Shown here one piece after another: positions 53,579 through 62,874 of a DNA stretch of 64,000 nucleotides. Position numbers and translations under genes: made by a program. The stretch spans positions 29,785 to 93,784 of the forward strand of contig JAACJU010000009.1 in assembly GCA_021378565.1 (NCBI GenBank). The letters are read 5' to 3'. How positions within the stretch are numbered: the stretch's first letter is position 1; the number at the start of each line of letters is the position of its first letter. The notes below the pieces were generated by a model that worked only from the letters and a program-made list of their open reading frames with translations, was not told the DNA's origin and ran no database searches. This DNA is from Arcobacter sp. LC1. Its GTDB lineage: Bacteria > Campylobacterota > Campylobacteria > Campylobacterales > Arcobacteraceae.

Positions 53579-54136
53579 TTATTTTTGTAATTTTTTTAAA
53601 GCTTCTTTTATCAAAGCACTTAGTTCATTTTCTGCGCAAGTTGCTAAGGTTTTACTTACTAAATCTTTTTTAAAGCCTAAGCTTTCTAAGGCTTGGCTTG
53701 CTTCATAATTTATTTTAGTTTCTGCGCTATCTTCTTCATCAAAAACAATAAAACCACTAAGCTCGACTAAAATCCTAGAAGCTGATTTTAGTCCAATACC
53801 AGGAACTTTTTTTAAAAGATTTACATCATTGTTCATAACAAGTTTAGCAAAAGAACTTGGTGTAAAAGTAGAGCATATTGCGAGTGCCACTTTTGGGCCT
53901 ATGCCGTTTATTTTGATTAATGTGCAAAAAAGTTTTTTTTCATTTTCATCTAAAAAACCATAAAAAGAATCTGATTCTTCTTTGATTATGTGCTTGACTA
54001 AAAGTCTGATATTTTCACCTGATATTTTCGCACTACAATTTAACGAAACAAAAACTTCATAAACAAGGCCTTTTATATTTATATGTAAAAAGGTGGGATC
54101 TTTTTTTTCTAATTTGCCTTCTATTGCTACAATCAT
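53579..54136 (-). CDS. ruvA: Holliday junction protein RuvA
   Basis: Binds Holliday junctions and guides the RuvB motor. 185 residues: N-terminal OB fold ([18 protein letters not shown]), two helix-hairpin-helix motifs ([14 protein letters not shown] and [17 protein letters not shown], about 73-124) and a C-terminal domain III. RuvB is not adjacent. Confidence 0.94.
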   Translation of the reverse strand: MIVAIEGKLEKKDPTFLHINIKGLVYEVFVSLNCSAKISGENIRLLVKHIIKEESDSFYGFLDENEKKLFCTLIKINGIGPKVALAICSTFTPSSFAKLVMNNDVNLLKKVPGIGLKSASRILVELSGFIVFDEEDSAETKINYEASQALESLGFKKDLVSKTLATCAENELSALIKEALKKLQK

Positions 54137-54204
54137 TATCTTCTTTCTTGATTTTTTATTCTTTTTTTTATTATTTTAATGTTAATATTATACTATGTAT
54201 AAAC

Positions 54205-55293
54205 TTAAGAATTTGAGTGTAGATTTTGATGCAAAAGTTCAGCTATAAACTCCGTAGCATAAGAGCCTTTTGGCAAATAAAATTCTAGCTCTAAATGCTT
54301 TTTATCTTCTTTGAAAGTGCTTTTTATATCTTGTGGAAATATCCACGCAAAACGTCTAGCACCATTTATATTTGCCGTAATTTCACTTAGGTCTTTTTCA
54401 TATTTAAAAGCTAAATCTTTGCTTAGCATTGTTTTTTCTCCTAAAAGTAGCCCTGTTGGTACTTTTTGCTTTTCATAAAAAAGATTTGCTTCGCCATCAA
54501 CGTCTTCGGCATAAAAAATCTTACCAAAGGGGTAATGACTCATTAGCTCACCTTGCAAAATCTTAAAAGGATGCATTTGTTTTTTCAGACCTTTTAAAAT
54601 ATCTTGAGATAGTTCCAACATCTGAGTTACTTCGCTTGGTTTAAACTCAGTAATTAATTTTGATATTTCTATTCTTTTACTTAACCACTCATTAAAAAGA
54701 TAGCTTTGATAGGCATTTATATATAGTTTTTTGAGCTTTTTATTTCGTTCTTTTAGTTTACCTTGGATTATTTCTTCACCTTTTTTATAGTTATCTCCCA
54801 AAATTCCAAATCTTTGATAACCAAAATAATTTGGTATTCCAAAACGCTCAATTTGCGCTAAAACTTGAGAAATTTTAAGCTCATCTTGAGGCAAAACTCG
54901 TTTTAGTCTAATAAAAAAATTATTGCCTTTTAAGTGCCCTATTTTTATCTTATTTTTGTGATAAGTCGTAGATAAAATCTTGATATTATCATGCTTGAAA
55001 TTTTCAAGATTTGATACAAGTTTTTTGTTTATTGAAATATATTGCACTGTCATTGCAGATTTATCTTTTAGCCCAGCATAGCCAAATTCGCGAACATTAC
55101 AAGAAAAATACTTAGCAAAAATCTCCAAAGCTACCCAAGTTGTCAAATCCTTTTTTCTAAATTGGATAATCAAATGTTCTCCATCTCCGCTAAATTCATA
55201 CAAAGGAACTTCATTAACTACAAAATTATCCTTGCTTTGCTTAAAAAGCACATCAATACTACTATGTGGATAAATAAACTGCTTAATCTTCAA
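54205..55293 (-). CDS. truD: tRNA pseudouridine(13) synthase TruD
   Basis: Modifies U13 of tRNA-Glu. 362 residues with the catalytic Asp77 in FGYAGLKDKSAMTVQ, the following GNNFFIRLKRV and the PNYFGYQRFG motif near 155, all TruD signatures. Its start overlaps the thiL end by 11 bases. Confidence 0.93.
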   Translation of the reverse strand: MKIKQFIYPHSSIDVLFKQSKDNFVVNEVPLYEFSGDGEHLIIQFRKKDLTTWVALEIFAKYFSCNVREFGYAGLKDKSAMTVQYISINKKLVSNLENFKHDNIKILSTTYHKNKIKIGHLKGNNFFIRLKRVLPQDELKISQVLAQIERFGIPNYFGYQRFGILGDNYKKGEEIIQGKLKERNKKLKKLYINAYQSYLFNEWLSKRIEISKLITEFKPSEVTQMLELSQDILKGLKKQMHPFKILQGELMSHYPFGKIFYAEDVDGEANLFYEKQKVPTGLLLGEKTMLSKDLAFKYEKDLSEITANINGARRFAWIFPQDIKSTFKEDKKHLELEFYLPKGSYATEFIAELLHQNLHSNS

Positions 55294-56131
55294 AATGCCA
55301 ACCTTTTAATTTTGGGTTAAAACTACCTTCAATAGCTTTTCCTATAATATTTAATCTTATTTTATGTTTTTTTGCTAACTCTTCTAAGGCTTGTTTATAT
55401 TTTTCATCAAAGGTAAACAAAATTTCATATTCTTCCCCACTCATTGCTATTTCATCAGGGATTTTTTTAAATATTTCAAAACCAATTTTTGAAGCTTTGC
55501 TTATTCTTTTCATTTCAAAAAACAAACCATCAGAAATATCAATAGCTGAACTTATATATTTTGAAGCTTCATAAAAAAACTCTCCGTGCAAAATAGGTTC
55601 GATAAATTTGGATTTTTTTGAAATATTCTGATTTTTTTTACCTTTTACTTCGCTTGCCAAAAGTATATCTAAGTCTTTTTTTACAGAGCCCAAATCATTT
55701 GTATAGCAAAGCAAATCACCTATTTTTGCGCCACTTCTAAAAATAGGTTTCTTGCATTTTGAAACAATAGTTATACTAATATCAAGTTTAGTATTGCAAA
55801 TTGTATCGCCACCTATGATTTTTATTTTATATTCTTTTGCAATATTTTTAAAAGCTTTAGCCATAGTTTTTAAGTCATTTTTAGTAAAATCTTTTGGGAT
55901 TGCTAAACTTAAAAGAGCATATTTTGGCTTAGCATTCATAACTATGGCATCTGAAATATTTATAAGCATAGCTTTTTTTGCAATTTGTTCAAGACTTAGC
56001 CAAGAGCGTTTAAAATGCACATCTTCACAAAAAGCATCCATAGAATAAACATAATTTTTAATAAAAGCTCCGTCATCGCCTTGATACTTAGAATTTGAAA
56101 TTTTTTTGATAAAATAATCTTCTTTATTCAT
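55283..56131 (-). CDS. thiL: Thiamine-monophosphate kinase
   Basis: Makes thiamine diphosphate from the monophosphate with ATP. The 282 residues carry DDGAFIKNYVYSMDAFCEDVHF (about 19-40), INISDAIVMNAKPKYALLSLAIP and KIIGGDTI, typical of the PurM-like ThiL fold. Somewhat shorter than the E. coli protein (325). First gene of the leftward thiL-truD pair; no other thiamine genes nearby. Confidence 0.9.
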   Translation of the reverse strand: MNKEDYFIKKISNSKYQGDDGAFIKNYVYSMDAFCEDVHFKRSWLSLEQIAKKAMLINISDAIVMNAKPKYALLSLAIPKDFTKNDLKTMAKAFKNIAKEYKIKIIGGDTICNTKLDISITIVSKCKKPIFRSGAKIGDLLCYTNDLGSVKKDLDILLASEVKGKKNQNISKKSKFIEPILHGEFFYEASKYISSAIDISDGLFFEMKRISKASKIGFEIFKKIPDEIAMSGEEYEILFTFDEKYKQALEELAKKHKIRLNIIGKAIEGSFNPKLKGWHFED

Positions 56132-56217
56132 AAATCAAATTCTAGCACAAAAAGCTAAAATTTGGCACTTTTGTTAAAAAGATTATTTTATCTTATTTGT
56201 TTTAAAGAAAAATTTTA

Positions 56218-56223
56218 TATAAT
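56218..56223 (+). promoter_or_regulatory. Candidate -10 element of the superoxide reductase gene
   Basis: TATAAT 27 bases before the ATG, in a T-rich context, in the space between divergent thiL and the reductase gene. Confidence 0.45.
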
Positions 56224-56249
56224 AAGAAAAATTTTTAGGAGAAAACAAA

Positions 56250-56618
56250 ATGATGGAAATAAACACATACGATAAAAGCAATACGGCAAAAAAAGATTTC
56301 ATGGATAAACATACACCTTTTATAACTTGTAAAGATAGTGCAAAAAAAGGCGAAACTATTGAGATTAAAATCACTTTAGGTGAAGAAACAGCTCATCCTG
56401 ATGATTTTAATCATTATATTTCAAGTGTTTCTTTATTTGCTGGGCAAAAACTTTTAGCTAAGGCTGAATTTATGGCTGGATACTTAGGAAACGAGGCTGG
56501 GCATGTAAGTGTTACTTTTCATCTTGTAGCTACAAAAAATCTTAAACTAAGCGCTCAAGCTTACTGTACAACTCACGGAACTTGGGAATCTGAAACTAAA
56601 GAAGTTGAAGTAAACTAA
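56250..56618 (+). CDS. Superoxide reductase (neelaredoxin/desulfoferrodoxin type)
   Basis: A 122-residue iron protein that reduces superoxide to peroxide without making oxygen. The four His and one Cys that bind the iron are all present: KHTPF (His21), AHP (His49), NHY (His55), and AYCTTHGTW (Cys106, His109). Lys20, next to the first His, is the conserved catalytic lysine. The rubredoxin-like N-terminal domain of desulfoferrodoxin is absent, which makes it the one-iron class. AGGAG ribosome site at eight bases. Suits a microaerobic or anaerobic life. Confidence 0.9.
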   Translation: MMEINTYDKSNTAKKDFMDKHTPFITCKDSAKKGETIEIKITLGEETAHPDDFNHYISSVSLFAGQKLLAKAEFMAGYLGNEAGHVSVTFHLVATKNLKLSAQAYCTTHGTWESETKEVEVN

Positions 56619-56631
56619 TGTAAATATATTT

Positions 56632-56666
56632 AAGGCTAATAAAAAATCAAAAATATTATTGGCCTT
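56632..56666 (+). terminator. Hairpin downstream of the superoxide reductase gene
   Basis: AAGGCTAATAA pairs with TTATTGGCCTT (one G-U pair), loop of 13 bases, 13 bases after the stop. No T-run follows, so termination efficiency is uncertain. Confidence 0.55.
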
Positions 56667-56759
56667 AAAACTTAGTTGAATTATTTCTTTATTTTAATAT
56701 TTTAAAATAAAATTAAGTTCTTTCAGATTTATTATTAAATTTTTTTATCATTTTTTGGC

Positions 56760-56765
56760 TATAAT
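56760..56765 (+). promoter_or_regulatory. Candidate -10 element of the chemoreceptor gene
   Basis: TATAAT preceded by TTTTTTGGC, 35 bases before the ATG at 56800. This element overlaps the TTG that would start a longer frame, which argues for the ATG. Confidence 0.5.
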
Positions 56766-56799
56766 AAGAGTTAAAATTATAAATCACTTAGGATTAAAA

Positions 56800-58905
56800 A
56801 TGTTTAAAAACCTATCGACTTCATTAAAACTCTATTTATCACCTGCATTGTTTATAATAGTTGTAATTATAGGTGCTATTACTTATATAAATCTAATGAA
56901 AACAGCAAATAACCGTTCGTATGTTGCTTTTGAAGCACAAAATGGTTTGACAATAGTAGCAAATGCAAGAGTTTCTGCATTTTCTTTGTTTTTAGAACCA
57001 AGTAGAAAAAGTCTAAATACTATGAATAGAGAATTTACTAAAGTAAAAACATATATTAAAAATTTAGAAGAACATCAGCATCATGCAAAAGGGCTTAGGC
57101 TTTCAAAAGATGCTATAAAAAATATTGATAGATATCTTAACGTATCAAATGATTATATGATTAAAAAATTAGCATTATTAAGAAGAAGAATTAAAAAAAA
57201 TCCTCCTGGGTTTCAAAGATTAAGTGATAAAACTACAATTTATGCTGACAAAATTGTGCAAGATTTAAAAGGAGTTCAAACAACGGCTAACAACTTAAGA
57301 CTTCAGGCTTTAAGAGAAATTGGCGAAACTTTGGGAATTTTGGTGATTATTTCAATAATAATATTTTTATTGCTTTCTTTTTCAATAAGCAGAAGTATCA
57401 TTTCATCATTAAATAACTTTAAAGATGGGCTTTTATCATTTTTTGATTTTATAAATAAAAAATCAACAGATGTAAGACTTTTAAGTGATAAAAACAAAGA
57501 TGAATTTGGGCAGATGGCTAAGCTAGTTAATGAAAATATAAAATCTTCTCAAATAGGATTAAAACAAGACCAAGCTTTAATAAATGAAACTATAAAAGTT
57601 TTAGGAGAATTTGAACTAGGAGATTTAAGCCAAAGACTGCAATTGGATGTTGAAAATGAGTCTTTAAAAAAATTAAAAGATGTATTAAATGAAATGGCAC
57701 AAACACTAGAAACAAATGTGGAAAATGTTTTAAAAATTTTAGAAGAATATTCAAATAATAACTTTTTAAATAAAGCAGATAAAGAAGGTCTAAAAGGTCA
57801 ATTATTTAACCTTGCTGATAATGTAAATATACTAGGAAGTTCTACAACTTCTGGATTGATTGATAGAAAATCTAGTGGTTTAACCTTGGGAGAAAGCTCA
57901 GCAAGATTGTTAAAACATGTAAATAATCTAAACAATTCATCAAATGAAGCGGCAGCAAGTTTAGAAGAAACAGCAGCAGCACTAGAACAAATCACAGGAA
58001 ATACAAGAAACAATACTGCAAATATTGATAAAATGGTTGATTTATCTACACATGTGACAACTTCAGTTAAAGATGGAGAAAAATTAGCAAGTGATACTTC
58101 AAAAGCTATGGAAGATATAAATTCACAAGTAAATGCAATAAATGAAGCGATTTCAGTGATTGACCAAATTGCTTTTCAAACAAATATTTTAAGCTTAAAT
58201 GCAGCTGTTGAAGCAGCAACTGCTGGAGAGGCTGGTAAAGGTTTTGCTGTTGTTGCTGGGGAAGTTAGAAACTTAGCTAGTCGTTCTGCTGAAGCTGCAA
58301 AAGAAATAAAAGGTATTGTCGAAAATGCTACAAAAAAAGCTGATGAGGGTAAAAATATTGCTGCTGATATGATAAGTGGCTATGTTGAATTAAATGGAAA
58401 TGTAAGCCAAACTATTGAATTAATTTCAGATATTAAAATGGCTTCAAAAGAGCAATTACTTGGAATTGAACAAATCAATGATGCAGTAAATCAACTTGAT
58501 AGACAAACACAGCAAAATGCTATAATAGCTTCACAAACAAATGATATATCTTTGGTTGTTGATAATATTGCAAAAGAATCTTTAAGTGCAGTTGATGCAA
58601 TTCTTTTTGAAGGAAAAGATACAGTAAAAGCACAAAAAATAAAAACTCAAGTTATGCAAAATTCTAGTCAAAATGATATTTTAAGTAGATTGCAAAATAA
58701 AAGCCAAGAAAGCAAAACAGAAGTAAATCAAACTCAAACAGCAGATAATATAAAAAAAGATACAGAAAATAGTAAAACTCAAGAATATGATACTGAAGAA
58801 CTAAGTAGTGCTGATACAGCTGTAATAAGAGCAAAAGCAGATGCTGAACTTAGCTCAATAAAAACATCAAGTCCTTCTTCAGATGATGAATGGGAAACTT
58901 TTTAA
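56800..58905 (+). CDS. Methyl-accepting chemotaxis protein with C-terminal WETF
   Basis: About 701 residues from ATG 56800 behind TTAGGA. Transmembrane helix 1 at about 11-31, a small four-helix-type periplasmic domain of about 150 residues, helix 2 near 180-200, HAMP-like linker, then a methyl-accepting signalling domain with the tip hairpin IDQIAFQTNILSLNAAVEAATAGEAGKGFAVVAG-type motif (about 462-495). The last five residues EWETF match the x-W-x-x-F tether bound by CheR/CheB in other bacteria. Ligand unknown. Confidence 0.93.
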   Translation: MFKNLSTSLKLYLSPALFIIVVIIGAITYINLMKTANNRSYVAFEAQNGLTIVANARVSAFSLFLEPSRKSLNTMNREFTKVKTYIKNLEEHQHHAKGLRLSKDAIKNIDRYLNVSNDYMIKKLALLRRRIKKNPPGFQRLSDKTTIYADKIVQDLKGVQTTANNLRLQALREIGETLGILVIISIIIFLLLSFSISRSIISSLNNFKDGLLSFFDFINKKSTDVRLLSDKNKDEFGQMAKLVNENIKSSQIGLKQDQALINETIKVLGEFELGDLSQRLQLDVENESLKKLKDVLNEMAQTLETNVENVLKILEEYSNNNFLNKADKEGLKGQLFNLADNVNILGSSTTSGLIDRKSSGLTLGESSARLLKHVNNLNNSSNEAAASLEETAAALEQITGNTRNNTANIDKMVDLSTHVTTSVKDGEKLASDTSKAMEDINSQVNAINEAISVIDQIAFQTNILSLNAAVEAATAGEAGKGFAVVAGEVRNLASRSAEAAKEIKGIVENATKKADEGKNIAADMISGYVELNGNVSQTIELISDIKMASKEQLLGIEQINDAVNQLDRQTQQNAIIASQTNDISLVVDNIAKESLSAVDAILFEGKDTVKAQKIKTQVMQNSSQNDILSRLQNKSQESKTEVNQTQTADNIKKDTENSKTQEYDTEELSSADTAVIRAKADAELSSIKTSSPSSDDEWETF

Positions 58906-59189
58906 AAGAAAGAAATAATCTTTATTTTCTTTTCTTTTATACTTCTTTTCTTTCAGCAAAATCATTTCTAGTCTAAGCTTTAACTCAAAAAAAAACCTAA
59001 ACAAATTATGGCTTAACTAAATATAAAAAATATTTTATTGTTGTTTTTCATACTGCCCAAAATAAGAAATTTATTTATTATTTTTAAAAGGGTTAAAGTT
59101 TTATTATTGGGGATATTTAAGATATTTAAGATTCTAAAATACCAAAATTTACATATAAGTTTTGGTATTTTTGCTATTTATTTTAAGCT
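58906..59189. other. AT-rich gap between chemoreceptor and emrB
   Basis: No coding frame seen. Contains A/G- and T/C-rich stretches just past the chemoreceptor stop and the hairpin at 59137-59170. Confidence 0.5.
59137..59170. terminator. Terminator hairpin downstream of emrB
   Basis: An 11-base perfect stem (AAATACCAAAA and complement) with a 12-base loop, between convergent genes, 19 bases past the emrB stop. Confidence 0.75.
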
Positions 59190-60707
59190 TTAAGCGACAA
59201 CTTTAGGCGATTTTGTAAACCAAATGAAAATAGTAAACAATACAAGCAAACCAGTTGCCATATAGAAAAAGTCATTAGTGGCAATCATAGCAGCTTGAAC
59301 ATCAACTAAATGTGATAAATAGCTAGGTATTGAGCGAGCGGGCATATTTAGAAGATTATTATGGGTAAGTTCTGTTACTTTTTGGTTATAAACACCCTCA
59401 CCCACTAAATGTGCCCTATTTACTTTTGTCATATGTTCCCAATATGTTTGGCTAAGTGATGAACCAACAGCCATAGACATAGTTCTTAAAAAGTTTTGCA
59501 AGCCTGAAGCTGCTGCCATTTGGTCTTCTGGCATATTTGTAATACTAAGCGTTACTAAAACTATCATACAAGCAGGAATTCCTGCACCTAAGACAAATGT
59601 TGGCAAGGCAACTGAATAAAAAGTTGAATCTGTGCTAAGTCCCGCGCGCATAAAAAAGCTATAGGCGATGACAAGCATTCCATAAGTTATTATTAGTCTT
59701 AGGTCAACTTTAGGCATAAGCTTAGCAATTATTGGTGAAGTTAAAACTGCCAAAATCCCAATAGGCGCAACGGCTAGTCCTGACCAAGTGGCGGTATAGC
59801 CCATGACGGATTGTAGCCAAAGTGGGGTTATCAAAGCATTTCCTAGATAAATCCCAAAAGTAAGGCTCAAAACTACAGTAGCAATAGTCCAATTTCTTGA
59901 TTTAAAAACCCTCAAATCAACTATCGGATCATCTTCACAAATTTCCCAAATCACAAAGGCTATCAAACTAATCAAGGCAGTAATCCCACAAAATTTTATC
60001 AAATCACTTGCAAACCATGCTAAATCCCTGCCCTTATCTATCATAACTTGAAAAGAAGACACAAAGAGCACGAGAAAACCTAGTCCTATAAAGTCGATTT
60101 TAGTATTTTTAGTCCCATTTCCTCTGCCTCTTAATAAAACAACCGTACCGATAACTACGAGTATCCCAAGTCCTACATTTATATAAAAAATCCATTCCCA
60201 AGACCAGTTGTCTGAAATCCAGCCTCCTAATATTGGTCCGAAGATTGGCGCAACGACTGTAACCATTCCCCAAACTGAAGTAGCAATATGTGCTTTGTTT
60301 TTAGGGAAAATTGTTAAAAGTAAGGTTAACGACAAAGGAATGATTGGTCCACCTGCGAAACCTTGAAATACTCTAAAAAATATTAAAACATCTAAAGATT
60401 TTGCCATTCCACAAAGAACAGAAAAAACAATAAAGAAAAAAATCGCATAGGTAAATACCCTAACTTCGCCAAAACGCTTAGCAAGCCAACCGCACAAAGG
60501 AACAGTTATGGCCTCTGCTACTGCGTAAGTGGTAATTACCCAAGTACCTTGACTAGTCGATACTCCTAAATCCCCTGAAATAGTAGGAATTGCAACATTA
60601 GTAATAGTTGCATCAAGAACAACAATAAAGTTACCAAAAGAAAGGACAAAAGCAGCAAGAGCTAATTTTAATCCACTAAAGGGCTGAATTTTTTCCATCA
60701 TTGACAA
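59190..60707 (-). CDS. emrB: EmrB-type MFS drug exporter (DHA2, 14 helices)
   Basis: A 505-residue inner-membrane proton antiporter. DHA2 features: VVLDATITNVAIPTISGDLG at the N-terminus (about 26-45), WVITTYAVAEAITVPLCGWLAKRFGEVRVF (motif A region), and GPILGGWISDNWSWEWIFYINVGLG (motif C region). Fourteen predicted helices. Three bases after emrA, so the two form an operon; a TolC channel gene is not next to them. Confidence 0.92.
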   Translation of the reverse strand: MSMMEKIQPFSGLKLALAAFVLSFGNFIVVLDATITNVAIPTISGDLGVSTSQGTWVITTYAVAEAITVPLCGWLAKRFGEVRVFTYAIFFFIVFSVLCGMAKSLDVLIFFRVFQGFAGGPIIPLSLTLLLTIFPKNKAHIATSVWGMVTVVAPIFGPILGGWISDNWSWEWIFYINVGLGILVVIGTVVLLRGRGNGTKNTKIDFIGLGFLVLFVSSFQVMIDKGRDLAWFASDLIKFCGITALISLIAFVIWEICEDDPIVDLRVFKSRNWTIATVVLSLTFGIYLGNALITPLWLQSVMGYTATWSGLAVAPIGILAVLTSPIIAKLMPKVDLRLIITYGMLVIAYSFFMRAGLSTDSTFYSVALPTFVLGAGIPACMIVLVTLSITNMPEDQMAAASGLQNFLRTMSMAVGSSLSQTYWEHMTKVNRAHLVGEGVYNQKVTELTHNNLLNMPARSIPSYLSHLVDVQAAMIATNDFFYMATGLLVLFTIFIWFTKSPKVVA

Positions 60708-60710
60708 AAC

Positions 60711-61832
60711 TTAGTTTGAAACTTTATCAAGATTAATCGTAACATGCATAGAAAGACCCAAAGAAAGTGGATATTTTTTTAATTGTTCTTGATTTAGTTT
60801 TATTCTAATAGGCAATCTTTGCACAACTTTTATCCAGTTACCCGTAGCATTTTGAGCTGGAATTACTGAAAGTGCTGAACCTGTTGCTCCTGAAATTCCT
60901 ACAACTACACCTTTATATGTTATACCACTTCCATAAAGATCTGAATACAAGCTTACTTCTTGCCCAATTTTGACATCTGCTAATTTAGCTTCTTTAAAAT
61001 TTGCGTTTACATAGACATTAAGACTTGGAACTATGCTTAAAAGATGTGATGAAGTTCCTACATATTGTCCTTTTTCTACATCTTTTTGAACTATGACACC
61101 TGAAATTGGTGCTTTTACTACACATCTTTGTAAATTTATTTTAGCTTGATCAAGGCTTGCTTTTGCTTGTAAAACTTGAGGATTGTTTTCTACACTTTTA
61201 TTTATAATCAACTGTTCATCTGAAAGTTTTTGTGCTTTTGCTACAGTTACAGACATTTTTGCAGTTTGTAAATCAGCCTCTGCTTGTTTATAAGCTGCTT
61301 TTGAATCTTTTAACTTAGCATCAACATCAGTCATTTCATCTTTTGTAATTCCACCAACTTTTAATAAAGCTCTTCTTCTTCTTTCATCAATATTAGCTTT
61401 AGCAAGAGCAATTTTAGCTCTTTTTAATCCAGCATCATAAGATTTGATTTGTGAAATTTTTAAATCAATTTGATTTTGCATAGTTTGGTTATTAAAAATT
61501 AATTGTTTTATTTTTCGTTTTACAAGCTCTAAATTTGCCTTAGCTGAATCAAAAGCAATTTTTGCATCTTCATCATTTAAAACTACTAAAATATCACCTT
61601 TATTGACATGTTGCGTATCGATAACTTTTACATCTCTTACAGGTGCATTAATAAGTGGGCTAATCATAGCTTCGTCAGCACCAGTATAAGCATTGTCTGT
61701 TGATATTGAGTTACCTGCTAAAAAACTGCTCCAAATAAAATAGAAAATCGCTATAACAACAACTACCCCAACAAGACTTAAGAGATATGTTTTTTTCTTT
61801 TCTCGTAATTTCTCATGCATATTTTGTTTCAT
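60711..61832 (-). CDS. emrA: EmrA-type membrane fusion protein
   Basis: A 373-residue adaptor for EmrB. One membrane helix (about 16-36), the typical STDNAYTGADEAMISPLI and VKVIDTQHVNKGDILVVLND first lipoyl half, a long helical hairpin (about 85-215), second half VVKAPISGVIVQKDVEKGQYV and a C-terminal WIKVVQRLPIRIKL strand. The upstream 185-base gap holds the likely promoter and a palindrome at 61979-61992. Confidence 0.92.
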   Translation of the reverse strand: MKQNMHEKLREKKKTYLLSLVGVVVVIAIFYFIWSSFLAGNSISTDNAYTGADEAMISPLINAPVRDVKVIDTQHVNKGDILVVLNDEDAKIAFDSAKANLELVKRKIKQLIFNNQTMQNQIDLKISQIKSYDAGLKRAKIALAKANIDERRRRALLKVGGITKDEMTDVDAKLKDSKAAYKQAEADLQTAKMSVTVAKAQKLSDEQLIINKSVENNPQVLQAKASLDQAKINLQRCVVKAPISGVIVQKDVEKGQYVGTSSHLLSIVPSLNVYVNANFKEAKLADVKIGQEVSLYSDLYGSGITYKGVVVGISGATGSALSVIPAQNATGNWIKVVQRLPIRIKLNQEQLKKYPLSLGLSMHVTINLDKVSN

Positions 61833-61978
61833 TTTAGAGCCTTTTATTTTTTACTTAAACGAAACTTTAACATAAAAATCGTTATTACTTACTGAAAAAT
61901 AAAAACTAAAGTTTAGCTTAACAAATATAAATCTTAATTTTACAAGTAATTTTAAAAATAATGAAAAAATAAGTTACA

Positions 61979-61992
61979 TAATATTAATATTA
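61979..61992. promoter_or_regulatory. Palindrome between emrA and the cytochrome c gene
   Basis: TAATATTAATATTA, a perfect 14-base dyad 26 bases before the cytochrome c gene. It could be an operator (TetR-type operators in Campylobacter look alike) or simply the AT-rich -10 region of the cytochrome gene. Confidence 0.35.
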
Positions 61993-62017
61993 CAAACGCA
62001 TAAATTAAGGAGAAAAA

Positions 62018-62623
62018 ATGTTAAGAAAATTATTATTAGTTACAGTTATTTTAGGAGCTAGTCTTTTTGCAAAAGACATTGCTTATTTAAATCAAAAGAG
62101 TTCTTTATTTTTAAAAGGCAAGAAAGTTGGTGAGATATTAACTCTTAGTCCAGTCATAATACTTGAAAAAAAAGGGAAAATGACTAAAATTCAAATAAAA
62201 GGTATGGTATCGCAAGACTATGAGCAAGAATTGGTTAAAAATCTTAATCAAAGAGAAACTTATGTTTATTTCGATAAAGAAAAAGGTAATGGCTTTAAAA
62301 CACTAAGCAAAAAAGAAGATGCTTATGGTGGGGTTTGGCTTGAAGTAACTGGCGTTTATAAAGTTAAAACTAAAAGTTTGACAAAAGATAAAAATAAACT
62401 TTATGAACAAGCAAAAAATCTATACGCTAAAACATGTAGTGTTTGTCATGGTTTGCATAATCCAAATGAATTTATGGTAAATCAATGGCCAAATACTTTT
62501 AAAAGTATGGAACCTAGAGTTGCTCTTAATAAAAGTCAAAAATTGTTGATTTTAAAATATTTGCAACAACATGCAAAAGATACAAAAGGTGCAAAAAATA
62601 CAAAAGATACAAAAAAACATTAA
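62018..62623 (+). CDS. Monohaem cytochrome c, electron donor to the TorA-like reductase
   Basis: 201 residues: signal peptide (LLLVTVILGASLFA), an N-terminal region of about 100 residues (KKVGEILTLSPVIILEKKGKMTKIQIKG and YGGVWLEVTGVYKVK) recalling the end of TorC, then a haem motif C140-SVC-H144. The lysine-rich tail (KDTKGAKNTKDTKKH) comes from an imperfect 12-base repeat. C. jejuni has a similar cytochrome beside its TMAO/DMSO reductase, and the same arrangement here suggests it donates electrons to the next gene's product. AAGGAG ribosome site. Confidence 0.85.
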   Translation: MLRKLLLVTVILGASLFAKDIAYLNQKSSLFLKGKKVGEILTLSPVIILEKKGKMTKIQIKGMVSQDYEQELVKNLNQRETYVYFDKEKGNGFKTLSKKEDAYGGVWLEVTGVYKVKTKSLTKDKNKLYEQAKNLYAKTCSVCHGLHNPNEFMVNQWPNTFKSMEPRVALNKSQKLLILKYLQQHAKDTKGAKNTKDTKKH

Positions 62624-62694
62624 ATATAAAATTAGATTTTGCTATTGATGTTTTTACTAAGCCAAAAAATATTATATAATATTTAAACAATAAT

Positions 62695-62717
62695 CCCCTC
62701 TTACTCTCAAGGAGGGG
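62695..62717 (+). other. GC-rich hairpin between the cytochrome and reductase genes
   Basis: CCCCTC...GAGGGG around an 11-base loop that itself holds a possible TT/AA extension. It is the most GC-rich spot of the surrounding kilobase and lies 72 bases after the cytochrome stop and 158 before the reductase start. May act as a partial terminator or mRNA stability element. Confidence 0.55.
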
Positions 62718-62874
62718 AAGTTTTAAATTCCTTAAATTTTCTAAATTTTTACAATAAAAAAATTATTTTTTTTATTATCTAATTCAAAATAAACTTTTAA
62801 ATTTTATTCTCTTTATACTTTTAAGTTATAAAGTTATAAACTCTTTTGTAAGAAAATTTTATTAAGGAGTTAAA

